A stretch of 33,493 bases of DNA, taken from the NCBI GenBank assembly GCA_036897625.1, contig JAYMTA010000250.1:1-33493 (forward strand). The letters are read 5' to 3'. The stretch comes from Pelargonium cotyledonis. Lineage: Eukaryota; Streptophyta; Magnoliopsida; Geraniales; Geraniaceae. The position numbers were made by a program, and so were the translations under genes. Shown piece after piece: positions 23,200 to 33,493 of this stretch (positions are counted from its first letter, which is position 1; every line of letters starts with the position of its first letter). The notes beneath the pieces are model-generated. The model ran no database searches. It had not been told where the DNA came from and saw only the letters and a list, made by a program, of their open reading frames with translations.

Positions 23200-24774
23200 T
23201 TCCTGTGAATGAGTTGGGTAATTTAAAATGGCTTGTGGCTAATGAGGTATGGGGTCTTCTTCCCAAATACCACCTCCTTATCGGGTTTCATCTGCATTCT
23301 TATAAATCCCAAGCTACAGTAGCCATTGGACACAGGGACCATTTCAGAATGAAAATGCCCCCTGGGTTTGTACCATATACACCTGTAACTCCCTACATGT
23401 ACTTCACTGCTGAGCTGACCTTAATTTTTGTTTATTAGGTCTTTCCCCTCAAATGATAGCTTATTTATCTTTTTTTTGTTTTGTTCTGTTTGTATTTGTT
23501 ACTCATTTTCTTATAAATTATTTAACACTTGATTATATTGAATTTGCTAATTTTACTGGGATAAACAAGGAGGCTGCTTCGAAAGGCATAGGTTTTGGTG
23601 CTTAGTTTGAGTACATATTTAAATTGTTGTGTTAAATATTATAGGGCTTTGTGTGAGGTGGACAAATACTTTTATATATATATATATGTATGGAAATGGG
23701 AGTTTAAGCCAATTAATTTTTGGTTTAGGTTAATCTACTAATGAGGTGATGACAACATATTAAAATATTTAGATCTGGGCGGGTCGCTCTGCTCTCATTA
23801 ATTTACTTGAATGGGTATAAGTGAAATTAATTGAGGTATCATCAGCTCATTGGCCTGACTTAGGCTAAGTTAAGAAAATGTTGGCTCATATTTTATTTTC
23901 TATATATATATAAATTTTTGTGTGATGTTAGATACATGAATTGGTTGTAAATTAGGTAGATGATGACAATGAAAGTTCATTTTCTTTACAAGTTTAATCT
24001 CCAGAATAATTTATATTTGATTTTTTCTTTGGGTCAATGCAAATGTGTTAAAAATGTAATCAAATGATAAGAAACACCTTTGGGAAATGACTTGGTTGGC
24101 CAAATTTGTTGAGATTGGGTCAACAAGTGTAATTGAAGGGTAACCTTGAAATACAAGAACAGTACAAATCATCTGCAGCACAGCTTTGCCTTCCCGTTAA
24201 AAATGTAGCAATTCTATAACAAAAATAAAATTAATGATTCTTGTCCTGGTTTCTTGGGAGATTTCTTATACCCAACCTGCTCTCTATAGCAGACTCTACC
24301 ATATTGCTCCTTTCAGTAACCAAAGAGCATACAAAAATAATAAACCCTTGAATACGCATATCCATTCTCGGAAGGTCCCAACGAAATGTGCAATATTAAT
24401 ACTGATTTTACATTGAAAATTGTCATATTCTATCTGGACCGGCACTGTCATCACTGAGATTCTCCCATAATTTATTTTCTTGATGATACCAGAAAAAACC
24501 CATTTGAGTTTTGATTTAGGAAAAGTAGATAAAGTAACCAAAAACTTTGGACGCCAACTCCACCAACTCCTATTGTCTATTTCTTAGCCAAACTTGCTGG
24601 TTATGGTTATGGTTATGGTGGTTACTTGGCCAGTGGCCTACCTCAATTCTCCAAAAAGACTTGTCTCCATATTTGATGAACCCCCGAAAACCTTCCAATC
24701 AAACATCTCCATCTGTCCCTTTCATGATGTATCTCATTTGTTAACCAAAACTATAATATTTGTCAATCATCTCC
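23200..24774. other. DEK 3' region and intergenic DNA before the acyltransferase
   Basis: It holds the DEK 3'UTR (length not determined; no clear AATAAA close to the stop) followed by AT-rich DNA with a short TA tract near 23673-23690. No coding exon is recognised. The GGTTAT hexamer is repeated in tandem around 24599-24617. Confidence 0.5.
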
Positions 24775-24781
24775 TATATAA
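24775..24781 (+). promoter_or_regulatory. TATA box of the feruloyl transferase gene
   Basis: TATATAA within CTCCTATATAACTC, a typical plant TATA context. Initiation would be expected near 24805-24815, upstream of a likely leader intron. Confidence 0.65.
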
Positions 24782-24865
24782 CTCAAAACCCTCTAATGAA
24801 ATACCATTAATCCTCGGTCTCTGTGCTCTGCAACCCATTAGTCTCTCACACATTACAGATTACAG

Positions 24866-24956
24866 GTACAAGAGCAAGTGAATCTTGCTATTTCCTTTTG
24901 TTTTTTCTTTGGTGTTTATGATTTTGTTACTAACTATATGAAGCTTCTCTTTACAG
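24866..24956 (+). other. Probable 5'UTR intron of the feruloyl transferase gene
   Basis: A donor CAG/GTACAA at 24866 and an acceptor TTTACAG ending at 24956 enclose 91 T-rich bases. A perfect TACTAAC branch-point word lies at 24928-24934, 22 bases before the acceptor. The ATG follows 24 bases after the acceptor. Confidence 0.6.
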
Positions 24957-24980
24957 GTTTTGTATAATATCTTGGATTTA

Positions 24981-26375
24981 ATGGGGAAGGTCTGTGATAA
25001 CACATTTGAGTTGAGTGTGAAGCAAGAAGAACCAACCCTGGTTCCACCAGCAGAGGAGACTGAAAAAGGCCTATACTTCCTCTCAAACCTTGACCAAAAC
25101 ATTGCTGTTATAGTCCGCACCATTTACTGCTTCAGATCAGAATCAAGAGGCAACGAAGACGCCGTGGAAGTGATCAAGAACGCCTTGTCGAAGATCCTTG
25201 TTCACTACTACCCGCTTGCAGGGCGCTTAACGATTAGTCCCGAGGGGAAGCTCATCGTGGACTGCACCGGGGAGGGTGCTGTATTTGTTGAGGCTCAAGC
25301 TAATTGCAGAGTTGAAGACATAGGTGACATCACAAAACCCGATCCTGTCACTCTAGGGAAGCTTGTTTATAACATTCCTGATGCTCAGAACATACTTCAG
25401 ATACCTCCTCTAGTCGCGCAGGTTTCTTGCTTTTCTCATCTTCAAATCTTTATTTAGCTAGCGGTTCTTGATTTTCTTGATCATATAGTTTTGGTGTGGT
25501 TAATCTTTCAGGTGACTAGGTTCAAATGTGGAGGCTTTGTACTTGGATTATGCATGAATCATTGTATGTTTGATGGACTTGGTGCCATGGAGTTTGTGAA
25601 CTCATGGGGTGAAACGGCCAGGGGATTTCCCCTGAAATCCCCTCCTTTCCTTGATAGAACCATCCTCGAGGCCCGAAACCCTCCCAAGATCGAGTCCTCA
25701 CACCAAGAATTCGCTGAGATCGACGACATATCCAAAACCAGCCTCCTCTATGATGAGGAAATGCTCTACAAATCATTCTGCTTTGGTCCTGAAAAGCTTG
25801 AGCAGCTCAAGAAAGTTGCCATGGAAGATGGAGTCTTGTCCAAGTGCACCACATTTGAAGTCCTCTCCGCCTTCGTGTGGAGAGCTCGAACGAGAGCACT
25901 GAGGATGGAACCCGATCAGCAGACGAAGCTCCTCTTCGCTGTTGACGGGAGAGCGAGATTCGAGCCACCGATTCCCAAAGGCTACTTTGGAAATGGCATT
26001 GTATTGACTAACTCATTGTGCAGCGCAGGGGAGCTTCTGGAGGAGCCTTTTTCACACGCGGTGAGGCTAGTCCAGAAGGCGATCGAGATGGTGACAGATG
26101 GGTACATGAGATCAGCTATAGACTATTTCGAAACGACGAGAGCTAGGCCTTCTCTATCAGCAACATTGCTGATCACAACTTGGTCTAGACTATCTTTCCA
26201 CACCACAGACTTTGGATGGGGAGAGCCTATTCTGTCGGGACCGGTGGCCTTGCCGGAGAAGGAGGTGAGTCTGTTCCTCTCCCATGGGAAGCAAACAAAG
26301 GGTGTGAATGTGCTTCTTGGTCTGCCAGCTTCCGCCATGAAAATGTTTGAGGCACAGATGGAGTTCATTTGTTGA
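24981..26375 (+). CDS. HHT1: Omega-hydroxyacid O-feruloyl transferase (BAHD family, suberin)
   Basis: Two exons (24981-25421 and 25512-26375) give 434 residues, the usual BAHD length, with the single intron after Leu-Val-Ala-Gln as in many BAHD genes. The catalytic HXXXD is HCMFD at 164-168, and the structural DFGWG is at 380-384. The N-terminal [18 protein letters not shown] and the [18 protein letters not shown] segment are those I recognise from plant omega-hydroxypalmitate O-feruloyl transferases (Arabidopsis ASFT/HHT1, potato FHT). These cytosolic enzymes move feruloyl from feruloyl-CoA to omega-hydroxy fatty acids and fatty alcohols for suberin and wound periderm. The ATG at 24981 is chosen because homologues begin Met-Gly at this point. 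The gene has a TATA box, leader intron and poly(A) signal and shows no damage. A close BAHD with another acyl acceptor is the main alternative. Confidence 0.93.
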
Positions 26376-26572
26376 AGCCATCATTTTATAAGAACATTGT
26401 TGTTATTGTTATGTGTTTGTTTGTTGCAAAAGTGCAGTTCATGCTGAGAAGACATTAAAGTGAAGGTTTGTGTTAAGTTTGTTTACTATTTTTTCATTTC
26501 ATTTACATCATTACATGTATGTGAAGGTTTATATATGATTTATGTTGTTTGGAGTTTTATACAAGTTCAATG

Positions 26573-26578
26573 AATAAA
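26573..26578 (+). terminator. Poly(A) signal of the feruloyl transferase gene
   Basis: AATAAA about 200 bases after the stop codon, preceded by T-rich and TGT-containing sequence as usual for plant 3' ends. Confidence 0.6.
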
Positions 26579-28950
26579 TGGTTCTTTAAAATGATACATT
26601 TTCTGCTCAAATGAATGGGGCAGGTAGTCCTGTATTTGATTATCCACCTCAATTTGTTCATTATAATATTATCTACAAAAAAAAAAAAAAAAAAAACCCC
26701 TGTAGATGTATGCCCAAATACCTCCTAAGTCCTAACCATAAACCTACCCAATACCATATTGTGAATACTATTATGGAGATTTGGTAAGAGTGTTGTTACT
26801 CGTCGATTTTGGACCTCTGCGTAGCCTCCTCTTATTGACTTTCCCGTATGCAGCATTTTGAGTGAGTAACTGACTTGTGTTGGGGTGCACTGTGTGGTCG
26901 AGGTGAGTCTTACAAGTGTTTGACCGCCTTTAGCGACGTGAGACTAAGCTTCATATATAGTGTACATGTGAGTGTCGGTGGCAATAACTAAGGAAAACAT
27001 TAAAAAAATGAGACAATACTTTTAGACTTTGTAGACTGAGTGTGCCACATCATCATTTTTGTATATATCATCGCACACATCAACAAGATAGTTCATATAG
27101 GTTTGTCACTTGAAAACAATTAGTATGTTATAAGTTAAAAGCCGACGGACAAATCCACATATATAGACCACATTGTCATATATTATACCTGATCAAATAA
27201 GATAAACTAAAATAAGGATGTAACTTCAATTAAGACATACACACGAAGAAAAAAAATGAAATCACTTGACCCATCAAAATTTGTACATGACATGGACAAA
27301 TTATCCATATGCTGTGGACATTGGCCACCTCTTACATCACAAATTACGAGAGCATCTTATCTTAAAAATGGGTTATTTAATAAATAAAAACAACTAAACA
27401 TGTAGCAGTTGAACCATATATTCTAAGTTGTGATATGATATTTTGCTTCTAGATTTATCGTCACACTCCTAAGTTAATAACATTATTGTTGGTACATTTT
27501 CTCACGTGCTCAAATAACTAGTTTTAAAAAATAAAATAAAAAATTTGCAAATACATAAGTTCACCTGTTTTTAATTAAAAAAAAACTAAAAAAAGACACA
27601 TAGAATATTGTTTGTTCCTATATCTTTTTCTTTACCGTTTTGAGATTTGTTAAGATTTTCATTTCTTTAGGTACGGGTATTTTTGATCTTAGAGTGGTGA
27701 CAACCTCTTTAATTTGCATATAGCAATTTGTAGTCTCTTTCTTTAAGATAACGAGTTGTTACTTTTTTTTATTGGTGAGCGCGCGCACCGCGGCGGGCAG
27801 CTATTGAGAAGAATAAAGTGACTTGAAAAATTGTCATGATCTTGGTTAGGATTATCGGATAAACCTTTAAATTTGTTGTTGTTGAATCATATAACATAAT
27901 GGTGCAAGAGTTTCAGCCGAAAGCTCTGCAGAACTTCCTCAGGTGAATGTTGTAATTAAACTTTCAGAATTTTAGTTTCTATTAAGTTTGAAACGGTAAT
28001 ATGAATTAATATCGGAATTACAAATCACATTAAGAAAAGACAAAAACATGTTAATTAAAGTTTAGATTTGTTGGAAACATCAGCAGTCAATTATACTTTT
28101 AATTCCGAATGCTTCTTAAATATAAAGTTGGTAATGATATGGTGGCTGATGATATAGGTTGTGTCAACTTGCCACCATATCTCTCACTTTTATCTTAAAA
28201 ATATATATCATTCCAAAATTATAAAATGGTCTCATTAGTTTGCCTACACCAAGTAACTATATATATAGTTAATTTTTGGAGCACCTTGGTGCACAAACGT
28301 CACTTGTCAACACAAATAGTTAAGATTAAAAATTAATTAATTGTGATTTTTTACCACTATTTTTTTGTGTGTGTTGGTTTGTGTATCTAGTCGAATGTTG
28401 ATACTCTTAGTTTTCTTTTTTATTTTTTCCGTATGTGTTTGGTTTAGTGATAGTTTGTCGTTTGATTATGTATGTTAAAAATGTAACTAACTGCATATAT
28501 ATAGGCATTAGGCTGAACCTATATTGAAGAGCAAGAAGTTCACTAATAATGTTACGATATTTTATTGAAAAATGAGAAATACACATGCATTTTATTTTTC
28601 TCTCACAACTTTACCGAAAAGTATAGCTTATGAGTTAAATTTTATAAAGTGTGTATGCGTTATAGTAGTGATTTGACTTAACCCAAGAAAATTATGTCCT
28701 ATATTACTGTTACAATATAAGTTGAAAATTTACATACGATATAATGTTTTAGTTACTTTAACAACAACACATTTTTGTGGAGGAGAAAATATAACTTTTA
28801 CATATTTTTATTAGCAATTAAAAAAATTATAGTCATAATATTTGTGCCCTGTTCCATAGTTTCAACTTTCTGGGATCAAATACTCCGTATTATTTAATTA
28901 ACAATCATGCATGCACTCCTCCATTAGGCATCTATGCTCAAATCACACGC
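26579..28950. other. AT-rich intergenic DNA, no gene seen
   Basis: A 20-base A run lies at 26677-26696. A sharp GC-rich island of alternating G and C occurs at about 27778-27800 (GAGCGCGCGCACCGCGGCGG) in otherwise AT-rich DNA. Part of the region (27671-27762) is repeated near 32147. There is no coding exon. Confidence 0.5.
27671..27762 (+). repeat. Dispersed repeat, copy 1 (copy 2 at 32147-32240)
   Basis: About 90 bases align by eye with 32147-32240 in the same orientation; shared blocks include GATGACAATCTC/GGTGACAACCTC, CAATTTGTAGTCTC/TAATTTGTGAATTCTC and AACGAGTT. The copies are diverged, so this is an old transposon-type repeat. Confidence 0.5.
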
Positions 28951-29520
28951 AAGGTTATTTATTTTTACTTTTTTTGAATCGATTAACTTTATTGTTTTAG
29001 TTATTGTCTTATTTCGTGGATGATTTTAATCCTTAAAGTTTCTAGTTTTTATATTTTGACCCTACTAACCTTCTATAGCCGGTGACTTACCGCCACCTCA
29101 TTGTGTCAGCCACGTCACTGCCACATCACACTCAACTCATTATGTCCTAACTATTTGGAACGCAGCGTTTTGATCAAATTAGTGTTCCTTCTTCTTCTTC
29201 TTTCATTGCTCGTTTACCTGCAAAATTTGGAGGTAAGGGTATGATTTGGCGGCATAGGAGCATGAATCGCCAGCGGAACCTCCTTCTCCGGGCTCCTACC
29301 ACCGTTCTCATTTATTTATTCATTTTAAATAGTTAACGGTTTGTTTGGTTTAGCTACGATGTGGAGGTGACGTGTATGTGGCGGTTCATTACTTGTTATA
29401 GCCGGTCAATTGAATTAAAATAAAAACACAAAAACTTCAAGGACTAAAATTATAGACGAAATAAGACAATGACTAAAACAATAAAAGTGAGCAATTCAAA
29501 GGACAAAAATAAATAACCCA
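28951..29520. mobile_element. Non-autonomous DNA transposon with ~140-bp terminal inverted repeats
   Basis: The left arm (28951-29094) and the right arm (29380-29520) are reverse complements with scattered mismatches; matched blocks include GGTTATTTATTTTT, TTATTGTTTTAGT, ATTGTCTTATTTCGT and TATAGCCGGT. The 285-base centre is less AT-rich, with a CTT repeat and a short coding-like stretch. Long inverted repeats suggest a Mutator-like element, but I found no clear target duplication. Confidence 0.75.
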
Positions 29521-30669
29521 AAGTTTTATAAGAAAAAAACATTTATAAGAAAAAGTTTTATAAAAAAAAAAACATTTCTTTAGAAGATCTTCAATTCAGT
29601 AAAATTATAATTTTGTTCAATCTTATAAAATGGTTCAATATCTTATTCTCAAGCTCTATGTTTGTAAATATGTTTTTAATCCATGTTCATGCAAGATTTC
29701 ACCTCTAGGGGTACAAACACAATTTTTTGTGGCCTCTTAATAAATCCTTGATTCAACAATTTGTTCACTAAATATTCATATTTCAATCTAATTTAATAAG
29801 TGAAATTTCATGTGTCGGCTTAATTTAGATGTATCCAATTTAATTGTTGAGCTTCTTTCAAGCCAAAGTAGTCAAACATATACTATCATGACCCAAAACA
29901 TTAAAATATGACATTTTAGGATTGAAATATTAGAGGTTGAAAGTGGAATTTTGTTGGTGCCTCTCTCTGTCCTACATTTATGACTTTGTATCAAAACATC
30001 TATGATTTTGTTCCAAAATCAATCAGTTAAGCAAATTCGTCCATTTAAAAAAAAAATCAAAAAAATAATATATTTGTTGTAAATTTAACAAATTTGGAAT
30101 AATTGCAGATTTATCAATGAAAGAAAACAACTAAATAGCCGAGACAAAGCCGGTTCAAAAGTATGATTGAGATTTATTTTCTCTGCAATGAAACTTCCAA
30201 TTTAAAAACTCAAATATGGAACATAAAACTGAATTTAGAACAGATACCAAATGACTGAAACAAAACAAAATTAAATTTTCAAGAAAAATCGAAGATGGTA
30301 AATCAGAATCAAAAAATCTTTCTCATACACTATTAGTGTCAGAAGGTGTCCTAAGATTTTATGATTTCATCATCTTACCACCAAAATATTGCAAAATTAA
30401 AAAAAAAAAAAAAAAAAAATCACTTAGTTCCAAAAGTTTGAATCAGAAAGAACGTAGCGAGAGATTGATTATTGATCACATGAAAAAGATCATCACTCAA
30501 ATAGACATTCATTCATCATATCCAAATATTCAAGAAAAAACAAACACAATGGATATATGATGGACAAATCTTCTGAGGAAACAAATAGCAGACAAAACAG
30601 GGAGGCTCCGATGAAGAAGAAGCATGAAGACTTGGTTTTTATATTGATTTTTGTGCGGCCAGGAACTTG

Positions 30670-30772
30670 AAACCCTAATGCTGTCATGTTCGGGTGTTTG
30701 GTCACGGCCACAACATAATTCTTTACAAGTTGGGCTCTGTTTTTTGGGTTTAGATCGATGAAGTGTGGCCCA
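30670..30772 (-). promoter_or_regulatory. Orphan promoter-like cluster (site II and telo-box)
   Basis: Read on the minus strand, ATGGGCCA (30765-30772), AGCCCAA (30730-30736) and TTAGGGTTT (30670-30678) follow in the order seen in promoters of plant ribosomal-protein and mitochondrial genes. An ATG on the minus strand near 30627 opens about 32 codons (MLLLHRSLP...) and then stops. This could be the 5' end of a broken gene or a captured promoter. Confidence 0.35.
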
Positions 30773-31005
30773 TTATAAAAAAATATCCAAATGCAAATTT
30801 GATTGTTTTTTTAAAGTTATTTTCCCAAATTAAATCTCAACATTTGGGCCTATCATTCTCCATTTAGATAGCAATTTCCTACAGACTAGTAGAGATTTGA
30901 AAGTAACACTACTCTTTACTTTAAATATAAATCCGATTAGAGCTTCAATTACTTTAAAGATGACCATGTTAGGTGAAAATGTGCAACTTTCATTTTCTAG
31001 TGAAG

Positions 31006-31008
<3 letters not shown>

Positions 31009-31037
<29 letters not shown>
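31009..31037. repeat. (GA)n microsatellite
   Basis: 29 uninterrupted bases of alternating G and A. Confidence 0.95.
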
Positions 31038-31040
<3 letters not shown>

Positions 31041-31968
31041 TTAAGAATTGCAATTTCCTATTGTTAGAATATAATTATTAAATTGGGTTTTCAACAGTTA
31101 GTCTAAACTTTCAGTTAAAATAATATTTTATATGACATTAGGGAACTAGTGTGACCACGCTTAAAATAGCGAGTATAAATTAAATTTGGAATTCAACTAT
31201 TAGTATAAGTTTTTAGTTCAATACTGCTGGTGAGAATTCATTTGTGAACTTAAACTTTTAGTTTAAATAATAATCTACATGTAAATTGCCGTACACTATC
31301 AACCATTAACAGGGTTTAGTGGTTGAGATGGTTTATTACACCCGTGATGCTTCACACCATCAACCATTAGAAGGATGGAGTAAATGTGATGTTTAATTTT
31401 GTGTTATTGTATATGTTTATGTATCAACTCTTTTTAAAAGAAAAGCGTTGGTTACAAGAGAATGTTTAAACACGTATATGGCATAATTAATTAAATACAC
31501 TTAATTAGCCGAAGTACGTAAAAACAATCAATGTAAATCCACACTTAAATTCATATATATTACTCATGTGTTGACTAACATCGAGATTAAAGCTGTTGGT
31601 CCCAATGGGAAGTACTAGTTTTATAGTCAAATTTGGATGATAGTAGGGTTTTAAATTATTCTGCCCAGTTGCAATTAGAGAGATGAACTTTTATCTTAAA
31701 TGGAAGGTCTCCATGAAAAACTGGTCCGCCAATTTTAGTCAAAGCAAATATGCATGCAATTACATTCTAATAGTGGCATTGATGCACCCAAATATGCATT
31801 ATATGTATTGAAAACTCCTTAAAAGCTCTTTAATAATGGTTAACCGTTTAATCAATCAATTCTCTATAGACATCTTGAACTTCTACGTTTATAGACATGC
31901 CAAAAAATCTCTCAAAATTAGTTGAGTAGCATAATTATATACGATTCAATTGACATGCATCATATTAA

Positions 31969-31970
<2 letters not shown>

Positions 31971-32002
<32 letters not shown>
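31971..32002. repeat. (CTAT)8 microsatellite
   Basis: Eight perfect CTAT units followed by one imperfect unit. Confidence 0.95.
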
Positions 32003-32003
<1 letters not shown>

Positions 32004-32146
32004 CATCTGTATAAGTTAGTGGTTACTAGCTATTGCAACTGTATGCTTAAAATTGTACAATTTATCCTTACGTGAGTCATTAAATTAGTGAGATAGTTGA
32101 TCGATTTCCCCCTTTTTGTCATTTTTAGAGTCAGATAGAACTTCCA

Positions 32147-32240
32147 TACAATTACGGTTGCTCTTGATTTTCAAAACGATGACAATCTCTTAAGTTTGGA
32201 GATACTAATTTGTGAATTCTCTTGATAAAACAACGAGTTC
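32147..32240 (+). repeat. Dispersed repeat, copy 2 (copy 1 at 27671-27762)
   Basis: The diverged partner of the repeat at 27671, same orientation. It is followed by unrelated sequence, so the shared unit seems to end near 32240. Confidence 0.5.
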
Positions 32241-32818
32241 TTGCCTTTATAATAAATAAAGGTGTTGTCAATTCAAGTTTGTAGAGTGGCAGCGGCAACA
32301 ATGTGGATTCACATTGATTTTTTTTTTCATGTGGGTGCGCAGGACAAGAGGTCATTTGTGGCAGAAACGACAGTTGCAAAGGAGAAGGTGGTGGTATTTC
32401 GGTTGGAGCCTTTGGACTAGCATATGAGTTTAATACTGAATAAGATGGTAAACCCTAATGGTGGTGTGGGGGCAGTTGATAAAGTCCTTCATGTGGTTGT
32501 CTGAAGCTCCAAGTGCAATGGTTGTTATTGTTGGCGGTTCTTTGTGCTCTTTGGGCATAATGATGATTTTATTGTCTTCAACTTTATTATTAAGGTTGAT
32601 ATGAAAGATGCCAATGTTTTTGGGTTGATAATTCGGTATGTTTTAATCAACGTTGCTCGATCAGTTTGGAAGAATCGACATTTTGTTTGCGGGTTGATTT
32701 GCCAACCGAGTCGCCCACAAGTTAGTTAGATCTTTAGTCTCTTTGTCATTTTTGTTTTGGTACGTTTTTTTTAATACAACTATGATATTTTATTAATTCA
32801 TATTATGAACCAAGAAGT

Positions 32819-33079
32819 CTGAGACCACTTGGAGAGGCTCAAGCCCCAACAAGCTAACAAATCTGACAAATGGTTCGAGTACCTAGTTAAAGCATGTGCA
32901 ACTCAGTTCGCAGACGAGTCTACATAATGAAATTCAATCCTAATAAACTAATTCATTATCTGACGGATATCATCCAAAATCAAGCTGAAGGCTTTGAATT
33001 CCTCCTCCCATTACGCCTGCACTACATTAACTACTACCTGAGCATCAGACTCTACTATGAGATCCAGCTAGTCTCTGTA
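32819..33079 (-). pseudogene. Decayed LINE-type RNase H (RVT_3) fragment
   Basis: One minus-strand frame of 87 codons reads as the C-terminal part of the RNase H domain of plant non-LTR retroelements: VESDAQVVVNVVQ, then ILDDIRQI, then FHYVDSSAN-stop-VAHALTRYSNHL. The Asp of the ESD motif and the AN.VAHALTR signature are those of the RVT_3 family. Four in-frame stops interrupt it, including TGA at 32903-32905 where an Arg codon is usual. On the same strand the frame runs into AATTAATAAAATA and an A8 run near 32766-32773, as at a LINE 3' end. The upstream domains are missing, so this is a 5'-truncated, dead copy, possibly of a retroelement-derived host gene. Confidence 0.75.
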
Positions 33080-33130
33080 CATGACTCACTTAATGGAATA
33101 TGATGAACAAGTCATGATGGTTAACTAAGG

Positions 33131-33411
33131 GCTTGTTTGTTTTCTCTACTGGCTTCACATAGGACCACCGTCAAGGAGCTCCATGCCATATAAGCAGTAG
33201 ATTGTTTGGTAAAAACCAATTTTTTACTCCTTAAAAGAGCTAAACAGTAAAAACCTCTTTAAAGAAGGTGATTTTCCACTGGAGCCAAACTGCTCCAGTA
33301 GGGAACAGTGACTCCGTGAAAGAGTGTGATTGAAGATAGAAAGACCAAATTGCCCCTATGAGGACTGTGATGAAAGGGTACAATAAACTTCAATAGATCT
33401 ATTATTCAAAT
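33131..33411. mobile_element. Possible hAT-like element remnant
   Basis: It starts GGGCTTGTTTGTTTTCTC, a word common at the ends of plant hAT-type and related elements, and contains a GACCAAATTGCCCCTATG word frequent in plant repeats. No matching right end is present before the CACTA element begins, so the assignment rests on the left end only. Confidence 0.35.
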
Positions 33412-33493
33412 CACTACAAGAAAACTGGTTATTAGCGACGGACTTTTCCGTCGCTAATACACAAAATTCGTCGCTAATAACCATCAGCGACGG
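33412..33493 (+). mobile_element. CACTA (En/Spm) transposon end, cut by the window edge
   Basis: CACTACAAGAAAA at 33412-33424 is the canonical terminal sequence of plant CACTA elements. It is followed by subterminal repeats of the GCGACGG type in both orientations: ATTAGCGACGGA (33431-33442) and its exact complement TCCGTCGCTAAT (33447-33458) form a hairpin with a four-base loop, and further CGTCGCTAAT and AGCGACGG units follow. The body of the element is beyond the window. Confidence 0.85.

Larger units (their letters stand above)
29521..32146. other. Intergenic DNA with simple repeats, no gene seen
   Basis: It contains a 21-base A run (30399-30419), a GA microsatellite, a CTAT microsatellite, and, on the minus strand near 30590-30775, an isolated promoter-like stretch listed separately. 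No intact gene was recognised. Confidence 0.5.

Noticed and set aside
17346..26375. A biosynthetic cluster joining the SDR array, DEK and the feruloyl transferase
   Set aside because: The families have unrelated roles (sterol-type oxidoreduction, chromatin, suberin) and ordinary spacing; nothing in the sequence links them.
25522..26384. Minus-strand frames opposite the acyltransferase
   Set aside because: Shadows of the strongly coding plus strand.
31971..32002. CRISPR-like or regulatory array
   Set aside because: It is a plain tetranucleotide microsatellite without spacers.

Overview
The window is plant nuclear DNA. It is AT-rich, with many spliced genes that have short GT-AG introns, TATA boxes, telo-box and site-II-like promoter words, and several plant transposon families. 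Codon style and protein families point to a eudicot, probably an asterid; this is inference and I cannot name the species.

Layout. (1) Positions 2550-15023 hold a tandem array of four same-strand genes of the plant 11-beta-hydroxysteroid dehydrogenase-like (HSD/steroleosin-type) short-chain dehydrogenase family. All four have six exons, with exon 2 always 193 nt and exon 4 always 132 nt. Copy 1 (2550-3857) has an in-frame TAA in exon 3 and is probably a pseudogene. Copies 2 (5345-8070), 3 (8895-11633) and 4 (13359-15023) are open. The outer copies (1 and 4) carry an NADP(H)-type Ala-Arg-Arg cofactor loop, while the inner copies (2 and 3) carry an Asp at that place, as NAD(H)-using SDRs do. 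(2) Positions 17346-23199 hold an 11-exon gene for a plant DEK chromatin protein (565 aa), with one GC-AG intron. (3) Positions 24981-26375 hold a two-exon BAHD acyltransferase of the omega-hydroxyacid hydroxycinnamoyl/feruloyl transferase type (HHT1/ASFT/FHT, 434 aa), with TATA box, probable 5'UTR intron and poly(A) signal. (4) Positions 26376-33493 contain no intact gene that I can see; they hold transposon remains, simple repeats and a decayed LINE-type RNase H.

Mobile DNA. Two Mutator-like (MULE) elements can be delimited by target-site duplications: 1586-2311 upstream of SDR copy 1 (duplication ATTTTAACAA), which contains GC-rich coding-like DNA, and 9420-10499 inside intron 2 of SDR copy 3 (duplication TATAATTAA). 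A third element with ~140-bp inverted repeats lies at 28951-29520. Stowaway-like MITEs sit in intron 5 of copy 2 and just past copy 3, with a single arm in intron 4 of copy 3. The window ends inside a CACTA element that starts at 33412.

How the genes relate. The SDR copies are one tandem family that has grown, diverged and partly decayed. DEK (chromatin) and the feruloyl transferase (suberin) look like independent neighbours. I see no cluster logic joining the three families, and no wholly new system; the most interesting points are the cofactor-loop split in the SDR array, the broken first copy, and the precisely bounded MULEs.
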